Below, piece by piece: positions 1 to 6,131 of a DNA stretch of 6,192 nt. A program made the translations under genes and the position numbers. The notes under the pieces were generated by a model. It was not told the origin of the DNA and ran no database searches. It worked only from the letters and a program-made list of their open reading frames with translations. Position 1 is the first letter of the stretch, and each line of letters opens with the position of its first letter. The stretch spans positions 1-6,192 of the forward strand of contig CAMQOJ010000268.1 in NCBI GenBank assembly GCA_947003375.1. The letters are read 5' to 3'. Origin of the DNA: an uncultured Lachnospiraceae bacterium. Lineage in GTDB: Bacteria > Bacillota > Clostridia > Lachnospirales > Lachnospiraceae.

Positions 1-2
1 TG

Positions 3-77
3 GAAGTTCAGGACAGGGCAGTTTATAAGCAGCTGGTGGATGTTCTGATAAAAAATCCAGTGATGATACTTGCATAA
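3..77 (+). CDS. C-terminal end of an unrecognised gene (5' part outside window)
   Basis: The frame starting at base 3 is open from the window edge and ends with TAA at 75-77, giving 24 residues that end in NPVMILA. The other two plus-strand frames hit stops within the first 50 bases. A convincing intrinsic terminator begins 20 bases after this stop, which is the main reason for treating it as the end of a real gene. The visible part is a mixed charged and hydrophobic helix-like tail (EVQDRAVYKQLVDVL). It is too short to assign a family, and no function is proposed. It could be another fragment of the mobile-element debris that follows. Confidence 0.4.
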   Translation, partial: EVQDRAVYKQLVDVLIKNPVMILA

Positions 78-97
78 TTATGACAATATTTTGTGCT

Positions 98-123
98 TCG
101 TCCCGTGTATGGGGCGATTTTTT
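98..123 (+). terminator. Intrinsic terminator after the partial upstream gene
   Basis: A 7-bp stem is formed by TCGTCCC (98-104) and GGGGCGA (111-117), with one G-T wobble and a six-base loop. It is followed directly by six T residues (118-123). This is the classic rho-independent shape, placed 20 bases beyond the TAA at 75-77. It should isolate the downstream small ORF and recombinase relic from upstream transcription. Confidence 0.75.
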
Positions 124-181
124 GGCTCAAAATCGGATTCAGGGTACATAGACCTCCAGAAAGAAAGCCGGGGGTGTCTGA

Positions 182-328
182 ATGAATGAACCGAAGTGCA
201 TAAAACTGAATTCTGGATTGCCTGATTGGGGTGTGATGCTGAAAGTGGAGCGTTGTGCAGAATTTTTAGCCCGCATGATAGAAAAATACGGGCGGGAGGT
301 TCTGGAGGAAATTGAAGCCGGAGAGTGA
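182..328 (+). CDS. Small hypothetical protein, 48 aa
   Basis: The ORF runs from ATG at 182 to TGA at 326-328 and encodes 48 residues. I do not recognise a named family. The N-terminal third is loop-like (MNEPKCIKLNSGLPDWG). The rest is a continuous amphipathic helix rich in Glu, Lys and Arg (VERCAEFLARMIEKYGREVL then EEIEAGE), with no membrane segment or signal peptide. The upstream purine stretch (AAAGAAAGC, then GGGGG) is only a loose Shine-Dalgarno. It lies in the same frame as the recombinase relic that follows and is separated from it by the single TGA at 326-328. The two could be unrelated or could be parts of one decayed region. Small helical proteins of this type often sit beside recombinase genes in Clostridia elements, which is an inference from general experience and not shown by the sequence. 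Coding status is uncertain. Confidence 0.4.
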   Translation: MNEPKCIKLNSGLPDWGVMLKVERCAEFLARMIEKYGREVLEEIEAGE

Positions 329-574
329 TATATTTTCTGTAGTGGCCGGAGAATTCGGGAAGCGGCGGATTTGCAAGACTTCATAGAAAGCGTTGAAATT
401 TATCCGGAAAAGATGGATAATGAACGCATATGTAAGCAGATAAACTTTAACATTACAGTGTATTATGATGGTGAGGTTGGCAGGGAGATAAATCTCCCGG
501 AAATTCGGTTGCTCAATGAAAATATAGTCGGGACAATTGCCCAGCTCTCCAAGAGAGAAATCCGGCAGAAATAG
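329..574 (+). pseudogene. Relic of a large serine recombinase, C-terminal end only
   Basis: After the in-frame TGA at 326-328 the frame is open to TAG at 572-574 (81 codons). The recognisable part, from TTG 371, carries LQDFIESVEIYPEK, then a basic NERICKQINFN segment, VYYDGE, and a tail ending TIAQLSKREIRQK. From memory, this resembles the end of Clostridia large serine recombinases, where a coiled region is followed by 'F.d.IEIYPE...NGRILK.I.F.FPVYYNGE' and a closing 'TV..LS' segment. The catalytic resolvase domain, the recombinase domain and the zinc ribbon are all absent, and neither TTG 371 nor ATG 413 has a convincing Shine-Dalgarno, so it is most likely a non-functional remnant. Its AT-rich composition differs from the GC-rich genes downstream. 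The family call rests on motif recollection, not alignment. Confidence 0.5.
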
Positions 575-608
575 ATACTAAATACCAGAAGTACTGTATC
601 AACAGAAG

Positions 609-1391
609 TCAGTATTGTTGCGGATGTCTGGCATATTCCCCAGGCGCGCAGCCGCAGCATGCCTTGAAGTAGCGCGTGAAATGGGCCTGGCTGCGAAAGC
701 CGCACACCTGTGACACCTCCTTCACCTGCAGGGCCTGGTTGCTCAGCAGATTCTTGGCCTTCTCCAGCCTGGCGTGGAGGAGGTCATTTTTTGGCGTGGA
801 GGAGAAGAAGCTGCGGTAATAGACATAGAACTGGCTCTTCTCCAGATTGACGAGGCGGCAGAGGCGCTCTACGTCCCAGTCCTCCTCGCACTGGGTGAGC
901 ATCTGCAGCCGCAGACTCTGGAACAGGGGATAGAGATGCTCTGGGTTCTCCTTCTGCACTATCTCTGTGGCCAGGCTGCGGCCGATGGAGAGGAACAGCA
1001 GCGTGATCAGGGCATCGACGGACTCCTCCCGGAAGGGAAGGCCGGAAAACTGCTCCTGCTGCAGGCGGGAGATGCAGGAGTCGATCTGGATGGCATTCTC
1101 CGGGTAGAAGACGGCATTCTCCGGCATGGGAAAGCGCCGGGCCGGACTCTCATCGGAAGAAAAGTGAAGATAGCTGTTGCGGAACCTGTGGACGGCCTGG
1201 TAGTGCTGGGGGCTGCCCGGGGTATAGAGGATGCAGGCGTTCTCCTTTGTGACGGCGATTCTGTCTCCATCATAGACCTTCATGGGGGACTTGAACAGGA
1301 GGAACAGATAATCCCCGCTTCCCCTGGGGCGGAAGATGGTGTCGAAATCGTGGTTCGACCGGTTGTATTCGCAGAAATTCAGTGTGTACAT
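609..1391 (-). CDS. AraC-family transcriptional regulator (cupin sensor plus double HTH)
   Basis: This 260-residue protein has the standard AraC/XylS length and layout. The N-terminal part (about residues 1-110) is beta-rich and resembles the sugar-binding cupin domain (FRPRGSGDYLFLLF, then ACILYTPGSPQHYQ). A helical linker follows (about 115-160). The C-terminal DNA-binding region has a first helix-turn-helix at about 172-196 (WDVERLCRLVNLEKSQF). A second lies at about 221-255 (VKEVSQVCGF then FTRYFKACCGCAPGEYA), matching the family signature 'GF.s...F.r.FK...G..P..Y', although the usual final Arg after the Tyr is Ala here. The ATG at 1391 is preceded by AGGAGG on the minus strand (1400-1405) at 8 bases, so the start is secure. 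It is divergent from the GH51 gene and is expected to activate that operon, and perhaps control itself, in response to a pentose or pentose oligosaccharide. The ligand cannot be read from the sequence. Confidence 0.93.
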   Translation of the reverse strand: MYTLNFCEYNRSNHDFDTIFRPRGSGDYLFLLFKSPMKVYDGDRIAVTKENACILYTPGSPQHYQAVHRFRNSYLHFSSDESPARRFPMPENAVFYPENAIQIDSCISRLQQEQFSGLPFREESVDALITLLFLSIGRSLATEIVQKENPEHLYPLFQSLRLQMLTQCEEDWDVERLCRLVNLEKSQFYVYYRSFFSSTPKNDLLHARLEKAKNLLSNQALQVKEVSQVCGFRSQAHFTRYFKACCGCAPGEYARHPQQY

Positions 1392-1424
1392 GGTGCGCTC
1401 CTCCTGATGTCCCTTTTGAGGATA

Positions 1425-1454
1425 AGCATATCACATGACCGGAAGAAAAGTCAA
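1425..1454 (-). promoter_or_regulatory. Predicted sigma-A promoter of the araC-type gene
   Basis: On the minus strand a -35 box TTGACT (1449-1454) is followed by an 18-base spacer and a -10 box TATGCT (1425-1430) with an adjoining upstream TG (TGA directly before the -10, an extended -10). The predicted start of transcription is near 1418, giving a short leader of about 27 bases that contains the AGGAGG Shine-Dalgarno. This is a prediction from consensus only. Confidence 0.5.
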
Positions 1455-1474
1455 ATGAAACGGAAAAAAGGCGA

Positions 1475-1503
1475 TGGAATATCTGGGCGAACAGGTTTAT
1501 GAT
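1475..1503 (+). promoter_or_regulatory. Candidate promoter of the GH51-GH43 operon
   Basis: TATGAT at 1498-1503 matches the -10 consensus at five of six positions. Seventeen bases upstream lies a poor -35, TGGAAT (1475-1480). A good -10 with a weak -35 is what an activator-dependent AraC-controlled promoter would show. The predicted start near 1510 gives a leader of about 67 bases before the GH51 ATG. If correct, this promoter lies about 20 bases from the -35 of the divergent regulator promoter, so one activator site between them could serve both. No clear direct-repeat operator was found by eye. Confidence 0.35.
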
Positions 1504-1562
1504 AGGAGCATCAAATAGGACAGCGCCGGAGACACGTCAGACGCAGGGAGCGGCGCGGAAAC

Positions 1563-1567
1563 GAGGT
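1563..1567 (+). promoter_or_regulatory. Shine-Dalgarno deciding the GH51 start
   Basis: GAGGT (1563-1567) lies nine bases before ATG 1577. The alternative in-frame ATG at 1499 has only a weak AGGT in front of it, overlaps the predicted -10 box, and would add 26 residues of Arg/Thr/Ala-rich sequence foreign to the family. The downstream start is therefore preferred. Confidence 0.6.
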
Positions 1568-1576
1568 ACAGACAAA

Positions 1577-3076
1577 ATGAAAAAGGCAGAGATCATCGTA
1601 GACAAATATTTCCTCACAGGGGCGGTGGACAAGCGGATCTTCGGCTCCTTCATCGAGCATCTGGGACGGGCGGTGTATGAAGGCATCTATCAGGAGAACA
1701 GCCCCTTCGCGGACGAGCAGGGCATGCGTAAGGACGTGCTGGAGCTGGTAAAGGAGCTGAAGGTGCCCATCGTGCGCTATCCCGGCGGGAATTTCGTGTC
1801 CGGCTACCACTGGGAGGACGGCGTGGGGCCCAAGGAGCAGCGGCCCGCCAAGGTGGATTTGGCTTGGCAGGTGATAGAGTCCAACCAGTTCGGCCTGAAT
1901 GAGTTCGCGGACTGGGCAAAGAAAGCCGGGACGGAAGTGATGATGGCCGTGAACCTGGGGACCAGGGGGCCGGAGGAGGCCAAGGATCTGTTGGAGTACT
2001 GCAATTTTAAAAAGGGCAGCTATTACAGCGACCTGCGGAGGAAGCACGGCTATGAGGAGCCACACGACATCAAGCTCTGGTGCATGGGTAACGAGATGGA
2101 CGGCCCCTGGCAGATGGGGCACAAGACGGCGAAGGAGTACGGCCGGGCCGCGGCGGAGACCAGCAGGCTGATGAAGTTCATGGATCCGAGCATTGAGACG
2201 GTGGCATGCGGCAGCTCCGCCCTTGGCATGGATACCTTCGGCTACTGGGAGGATGAGGTCCTGAGCGAATGCTATGACCAGGTGGACTATCTCTCCCTCC
2301 ATCAGTACTATGGGAACCGGGACAATGACACGCCGGAATTTCTGGCAAATTCCAAGGGCATGGATGAGTTCATCAGCTCCGTCCTGTCCATCGCGGACTG
2401 CGTGAAGGCCAAGAAACGCAGCAAGAAGCAGATCAACCTGTCCTTTGACGAGTGGAATGTGTGGTATCACAGCAACGAGGCGGACAAGAAGCTGGAGAAG
2501 TGGGTGCAGGCCCCCCATCAGCTGGAGGACGTGTACAATTTCGAGGATGCGCTGCTGGTGGGCAGCATGCTGATCACTATGCTGCGCCATGCGGACAGGG
2601 TGAAGGTTGCCTGCCTGGCCCAGTTGGTGAACGTGATCGCGCCCATCATGACCTCGGACACCGGGGCCTGGAGGCAGACGATTTTCTATCCCTATATGCA
2701 TGCCAGCGTGTACGGCAGGGGGACAGTGCTGAACACCCTGGTGAAAGCGCCCTTCTATGAGAGCAGAAATTATGGCGAGGTCTCCTTCCTGGACAGCGTC
2801 TGCGTCTGGAATGAGGAGGATGGGGAGCTGACCATCTTCGCGGTGAACAAGGACCTGGAGGAGGATCTGGAGGTGAGCTGCGATTTGAGGCAGTTTGTTG
2901 ACTACAAAGTCGTAGAACATATCGTCCTGACCAATGACGACATGAAGGCTGTCAACACGGAGGACGCCCCTCAGTGCGTGGTGCCTGTGGCAGGGAACGC
3001 CTCCCGCCTGGAGGACGGAAGGTTCACCACCGTGTTCGGAAAGCATAGCTGGAATGTGGTGAGATTGAAGAAATAA
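1577..3076 (+). CDS. GH51 alpha-L-arabinofuranosidase (intracellular)
   Basis: The product, 499 residues from ATG 1577, matches the usual length (about 500) of retaining GH51 alpha-L-arabinofuranosidases. These enzymes release terminal non-reducing arabinofuranose from arabinan, arabinoxylan and arabino-oligosaccharides. Visible landmarks are the N-terminal GSFIEHLGRAVYEGIY (23-38) and RYPGGNFVSGYHWEDG (67-82). The general acid/base is predicted as Glu173 in WCMGNEMDGPWQ, and the nucleophile as Glu292 in SFDEWNVWY. Their spacing (119 residues) equals that of the characterised Geobacillus enzyme (Glu175 and Glu294, from memory). A (beta/alpha)8 barrel fills most of the chain, and a C-terminal beta-sandwich runs from about residue 400 to the end (VVRLKK). 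There is no signal peptide, so it acts in the cytoplasm on imported oligosaccharides. It is first in a probable operon with the GH43 gene and divergent from the AraC-type regulator. The usual symbol would be abfA, but several GH51 paralogues share it, so it is left blank. Confidence 0.95.
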   Translation: MKKAEIIVDKYFLTGAVDKRIFGSFIEHLGRAVYEGIYQENSPFADEQGMRKDVLELVKELKVPIVRYPGGNFVSGYHWEDGVGPKEQRPAKVDLAWQVIESNQFGLNEFADWAKKAGTEVMMAVNLGTRGPEEAKDLLEYCNFKKGSYYSDLRRKHGYEEPHDIKLWCMGNEMDGPWQMGHKTAKEYGRAAAETSRLMKFMDPSIETVACGSSALGMDTFGYWEDEVLSECYDQVDYLSLHQYYGNRDNDTPEFLANSKGMDEFISSVLSIADCVKAKKRSKKQINLSFDEWNVWYHSNEADKKLEKWVQAPHQLEDVYNFEDALLVGSMLITMLRHADRVKVACLAQLVNVIAPIMTSDTGAWRQTIFYPYMHASVYGRGTVLNTLVKAPFYESRNYGEVSFLDSVCVWNEEDGELTIFAVNKDLEEDLEVSCDLRQFVDYKVVEHIVLTNDDMKAVNTEDAPQCVVPVAGNASRLEDGRFTTVFGKHSWNVVRLKK

Positions 3077-3150
3077 ATCTGGAAGCAGGGGCCGCATGCA
3101 GCAGTATGGGCAGAATGCGGGAGTGCAGGCAACGCAGAGGAAAAGGGGTA

Positions 3151-3156
3151 AGGAGG
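3151..3156 (+). promoter_or_regulatory. Shine-Dalgarno deciding the GH43 start
   Basis: A perfect AGGAGG lies six bases before ATG 3163. The longer in-frame start at ATG 3106 lacks a ribosome-binding site and would add a 19-residue Arg/Gly-rich stretch not expected on a propeller enzyme that opens with MQAYLFVHF. Confidence 0.8.
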
Positions 3157-3162
3157 AGCGGG

Positions 3163-4101
3163 ATGCAGGCATATTTATTCGTGCATTTCAGGGAAAAGGC
3201 AACGCCTGACGGAGAACAGGTATACTTCGGTCTCAGCAGGGACGGCTGCCACTGGGAGGCGGTAAACGGCGGTGCGCCGGTGCTTTGGGCCTATTACGGG
3301 GATAAGGGCGTCCGGGATTTTACGATTATCCGATGTGAGGAGAACGGGAAATTCTATATCATTGCCACGGATTTGAGCCTGGCCTACGGCATGCGCAATC
3401 AATATCGCCATTCCTGGGACGAAATCGGCCGAAACGGCAGCAAATGCCTGGCCCTGTGGGAATCCGACAATCTCACGGACTGGACGGAGCAGCGGCTGGT
3501 CAGGTTAGGAAACGAGGACTTCGGATGCCTCTGGGCGCCGGACATCATCTGCGACAGGGAGCAGGGGGACTATGTGCTGCACTGGTCTTCCTCCCACTGC
3601 GCCAACGGCTATGGCCCCAAGGGAATCTATTACAGCAGGACAAAGGATTTCCAGAGCTTTACGGAGCCGAAGGTCCTGTACCGAAAGAAAGACGGCGGGG
3701 TAATCGATTCCGCAATCTATGAGGAGGACGGCCGCTACTATCTCTTCGTGAAGAGCGAAGCGAACCCGGCCAAGATTATCCTCCTGGCCGCAGACCATGT
3801 CACAGGCCCCTATGAAAGGGTGGAAAGCTTTGACCGGAGCATGGAAACCGTGGAGAGCGGGCTGTACGAGGCGCCTACTGCCGTGCGGCTGGAGGACGGG
3901 AAGTGGTGCCTGTTCCTGGATTATTACGGCGTGCCCGGGGAGGGGCAGGGCTATGTGCCCTTCGTGGCAGAGTCCTTGAAGTCCGGGGAATTCCTCCGCT
4001 CGGACAGGGCGTTCTCCTTCCCCTATGGCTTCAAGCATGGCACGATTCTGACCATCACCATGGAGGAGTATGAGCGGATAAAAGAGCATAGCTGGAGATA
4101 G
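3163..4101 (+). CDS. GH43-type five-bladed beta-propeller glycosidase (probable arabinosidase/xylosidase)
   Basis: This 312-residue protein has the one-domain length and repeated blade motifs of inverting GH43 enzymes. Blade landmarks in order are GVRDFTIIR (49-57), FYIIATDLSL (64-73), LALWESDNLTDW (96-107), LWAPDIICD (123-131), GIYYSRTKDFQSFTEPKVL (154-172), VIDSAIYEEDGRYYLF (180-195), GLYEAPTAVRLEDGKW (233-248) and YGFKHGTILTIT (288-299). By position the three catalytic carboxylates are predicted as Asp52 (base), Asp182 (pKa modulator) and Glu236 (acid). Two sites depart from what I recall as usual in relatives: RDF in place of RDP, and EAP in place of EGP next to the acid. No signal peptide or carbohydrate-binding module is present, so it is cytoplasmic. 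It follows the GH51 gene by 86 bases without a terminator and ends before the hairpin at 4138, supporting a two-gene operon for arabinose-containing oligosaccharides. The exact linkage (alpha-arabinofuranosyl or beta-xylosyl) cannot be decided. Confidence 0.82.
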   Translation: MQAYLFVHFREKATPDGEQVYFGLSRDGCHWEAVNGGAPVLWAYYGDKGVRDFTIIRCEENGKFYIIATDLSLAYGMRNQYRHSWDEIGRNGSKCLALWESDNLTDWTEQRLVRLGNEDFGCLWAPDIICDREQGDYVLHWSSSHCANGYGPKGIYYSRTKDFQSFTEPKVLYRKKDGGVIDSAIYEEDGRYYLFVKSEANPAKIILLAADHVTGPYERVESFDRSMETVESGLYEAPTAVRLEDGKWCLFLDYYGVPGEGQGYVPFVAESLKSGEFLRSDRAFSFPYGFKHGTILTITMEEYERIKEHSWR

Positions 4102-4137
4102 GCCCATTGGGGTACCAAAAGGACGGAACATAAAAAG

Positions 4138-4196
4138 GGAATCCCGCCGGGATTCAGGTATGGAAAATGCCTGATTCCGGCGGGAATTCTTATTTC
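4138..4196. terminator. Bidirectional intrinsic terminator between convergent genes
   Basis: A long hairpin has TCAGG (4154-4158) pairing with CCTGA (4170-4174) around an 11-base loop. After a one-base bulge (T4153), a further 11 pairs join 4142-4152 to 4175-4185, including the GC-rich CCCGCCGG/CCGGCGGG core. The base of the stem extends weakly past an A-A mismatch to 4138/4189. On the plus side TTATTTCTTC follows. On the minus side the A5 run at 4132-4136 gives five U. It sits between the GH43 stop (4101) and the stop of the minus-strand 630-residue gene (4207), so it can end both transcripts. Confidence 0.85.
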
Positions 4197-4206
4197 TTCG
4201 ACAGCA

Positions 4207-6099
4207 TCACCCCTGGCAGATCTCATAGCTGAGCGCATCCAGATCTACCCGCACTGTGGTGCCGTCGCTGAACACAGTCTCCTGCTTTGACCCGTCCGGT
4301 GTGAGCAGCTTATGGGATACCATCTCACAGGCGGCGATCCGCTCATGGAGATCGGCCACCACCCTGCACCGGTCATAGGCCTCCCTGTCGGTGAAGGTGA
4401 ATTCCGGCTGGAAGGAGCCGTCGATGCCCGGATAAGCGCCGTCCCGAATCAGGTAGGGCGCGCCGCCGTTCAACAGGGCGTAGAGCATGTAGTCGTTGTG
4501 CGCGTCCATCTTCTCCATCATCCAGGGGATGATGACACAGTCGTGGTATACCAGGTTGAACAGGGGCACGGGGATGCCCTTCCGGGGCGTGCCGGGCTTG
4601 CACATCTGGAACTGATAGGGCGCGTAATGGCAGAACACCAGGCTCTTCATGCTCCAGTCTGAGACCTCCTCGGAGCTGGGGAGGATCCCCTGGGAGAGGA
4701 GGTACTCGAAGCACTGCCCCCGGAAATCCAGACAGTCCCTGCGGCTCATGTAGTGCATGGGATTGGCGCATTCATCCGGCTCATTGCAGGTGAAGACATC
4801 CAGGTAGGCGCAGTCCAGGCTGATATCATGCTCCGCCAACTGGCGGAAATTGCGCTTTACATAATAGGGGGCCTGGGTGGCGCAGAGGTATGTCTGATGC
4901 CCGCCTGCCCAGTTGGCGTGCTCCGGAATGGTGCCGTCCGTCTGGAGGCAGCCGAAGGAGGCGTCGAAGGTCTTCCCGTCGAAATAGTAGTCCCGGTACT
5001 GATCGTGGATGCCGAAGAGATATCCGCAGTCGTGGAGGGTATCCGCCAGCTCCTTCATGCCATCCCAGCCGCCGGCCTCCTCACAGGGGGGCAGATAGTC
5101 GGGATGCTGGTTGTCGTATCCCGGGTCTCCCCAGCCGTCCAGGTGCAGGTAGAGCTTCTCGAAGCCCTGGGCCCGGAGGGCTTTGATCTCCTCTGTCCGT
5201 GTCCGGAAGGGCACCACGCGGTCGTACTTGCCGGGATGCTCCGCGTCGTACATGGAGGATTCCGGACAGACATGATTCTTGATTCCCCGATGGAGGAAGA
5301 GGCTTCCGATCAGCCGGTCCACCCCGGGGGCCTTCGCCGCCTTTTCCTTCAGGCTGCAGAACAGGCCCTTTTCCTTCACATAGCTGCGGTACACTTTACA
5401 GACATCATTGTAGTCGCAATCGCTCAGCAGCGTGTAGCGCATGACCCTGCGGTAGCGCATCTTCCCCAGGCTGGCCCCCCAGCGCACCCCGGCTTTCGTG
5501 TAGGGCCCTCCGGCGGGATGCTCCGCGTAGAAGGCGCTGTCCCAGGGCTGTTCACAGATGGCTATGTACCCTTCTCCGGCCTTCACCTGGCCGAACCAGG
5601 GCATGTAACTGGCGGCGGAGCACAGGGAGCCGCCGAAGGGGAGCTTCCCCAGCTCTGTCTCCCAGGTATTGGGGATAAGGAGCCCCTGATGGTAGTTCAG
5701 CAGGGTGTACCAGTCCTCCCTTTTCTCCCCGAAGTCCATAGGCCCCGGCCAGGTGACGGACTGGACGGGAGTGTCCTCCTCCCCAAGGGGAATCCACTCG
5801 AAGAACACGTCCCCCGTAGCCCCTTCAATCCAGACATAAGTGCAGAAAGCCAAGCCCGTCTCTTTTCCCTCCGGGGCAAAGCCCTCGTATCGGGAGAGGA
5901 TACCTTTCCCCAGCCCGGTCTGGCGCACCTCATGGGAGATGGAGGCAGCTTCCTGAAAGGGAATCTCCTTCTCCATGGAGGAGAATACAGGGGTGTAGTC
6001 CGGATTCCAGCTCCACTCCGTTCCGTTCCGGGTCATGGAGAAATGCAGATTGGCTTCGTCAAAGCTTAAAGCAGTTCCGGCAAGCGTGATTTGAATCAT
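4207..6099 (-). CDS. Putative cytoplasmic glycosidase, GH101/GH129-like barrel, family unassigned
   Basis: This 630-residue protein has no signal peptide. Residues 1-230 are beta-rich with many aromatics, consistent with an N-terminal beta-sandwich. From about 260 a (beta/alpha)8-like barrel begins: LYLHLDGWGDPGYDNQHPDY (316-335), GGWDGMKELADTL (343-355), YLFGIHDQYRDYYFDG (360-375), DCAYLDVFTCNEPDEC (429-444), GILPSSEEVSDW (471-482), FNLVYHDCVIIPW (514-526) and LLNGGAPYLI (542-551). The GYDNQHPDY and GIHDQYRDYY segments recall the 'GHDS.HPDY' and 'GIH.N..E.YP' motifs I remember from GH101 endo-alpha-N-acetylgalactosaminidases and related GH129 enzymes. On that model Asp434 would be the nucleophile and Glu477 or Glu478 the acid/base. 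The similarity is partial, so the substrate is open. A short beta-rich tail (about 595-630) closes the chain. The ATG at 6099 is preceded by AAAGGAG (6106-6112) at six bases. The gene is convergent with the arabinosidase operon and separately transcribed, so it need not share its substrate. Confidence 0.75.
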   Translation of the reverse strand: MIQITLAGTALSFDEANLHFSMTRNGTEWSWNPDYTPVFSSMEKEIPFQEAASISHEVRQTGLGKGILSRYEGFAPEGKETGLAFCTYVWIEGATGDVFFEWIPLGEEDTPVQSVTWPGPMDFGEKREDWYTLLNYHQGLLIPNTWETELGKLPFGGSLCSAASYMPWFGQVKAGEGYIAICEQPWDSAFYAEHPAGGPYTKAGVRWGASLGKMRYRRVMRYTLLSDCDYNDVCKVYRSYVKEKGLFCSLKEKAAKAPGVDRLIGSLFLHRGIKNHVCPESSMYDAEHPGKYDRVVPFRTRTEEIKALRAQGFEKLYLHLDGWGDPGYDNQHPDYLPPCEEAGGWDGMKELADTLHDCGYLFGIHDQYRDYYFDGKTFDASFGCLQTDGTIPEHANWAGGHQTYLCATQAPYYVKRNFRQLAEHDISLDCAYLDVFTCNEPDECANPMHYMSRRDCLDFRGQCFEYLLSQGILPSSEEVSDWSMKSLVFCHYAPYQFQMCKPGTPRKGIPVPLFNLVYHDCVIIPWMMEKMDAHNDYMLYALLNGGAPYLIRDGAYPGIDGSFQPEFTFTDREAYDRCRVVADLHERIAACEMVSHKLLTPDGSKQETVFSDGTTVRVDLDALSYEICQG

Positions 6100-6131
6100 G
6101 TCGATCTCCTTTCCTGATTGTTAAATCCAAT

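Noticed and set aside
583..599. A hairpin after the araC-type stop (ATACCAG...CTGTAT) as its terminator
   Set aside because: The stem is only six pairs with a bulge, and no clear U-run follows on the minus strand.
1456..1469. A possible catabolite-repression (cre) site, TGAAACGG followed by A-rich sequence
   Set aside because: It is one base short of the TGWAANCG half-site spacing and lacks the second half TNWCA.
774..1502. A 242-codon plus-strand open frame opposite the AraC-type gene
   Set aside because: The minus strand carries a full AraC protein with both helix-turn-helix units, a Shine-Dalgarno and a promoter. The plus-strand translation is a compositionally biased shadow.
1499..1576. 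A longer N-terminus for the GH51 enzyme from ATG 1499
   Set aside because: It has no good ribosome-binding site, overlaps the predicted -10 box, and adds 26 residues not expected in GH51. The downstream start reproduces the expected catalytic residue numbering.
3077..3162. A terminator or promoter between the GH51 and GH43 genes
   Set aside because: There is only a GCATGC palindrome and purine-rich sequence, with no T-run and no convincing -10/-35 pair. The gap is best read as an intra-operon spacer.
1511..3172. A 553-codon open frame on the minus strand across the whole GH51 gene
   Set aside because: It is the antisense shadow of a confidently assigned GH51 gene with strong G/C third-position bias. 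The translation is low-complexity in Leu/His/Pro/Val and shows no domain.
4753..6069. A 438-codon plus-strand open frame inside the 630-residue gene
   Set aside because: It is an antisense shadow. It is rich in Gly/Val/Leu repeats without recognisable motifs, whereas the minus strand has a Shine-Dalgarno and structured enzyme motifs.
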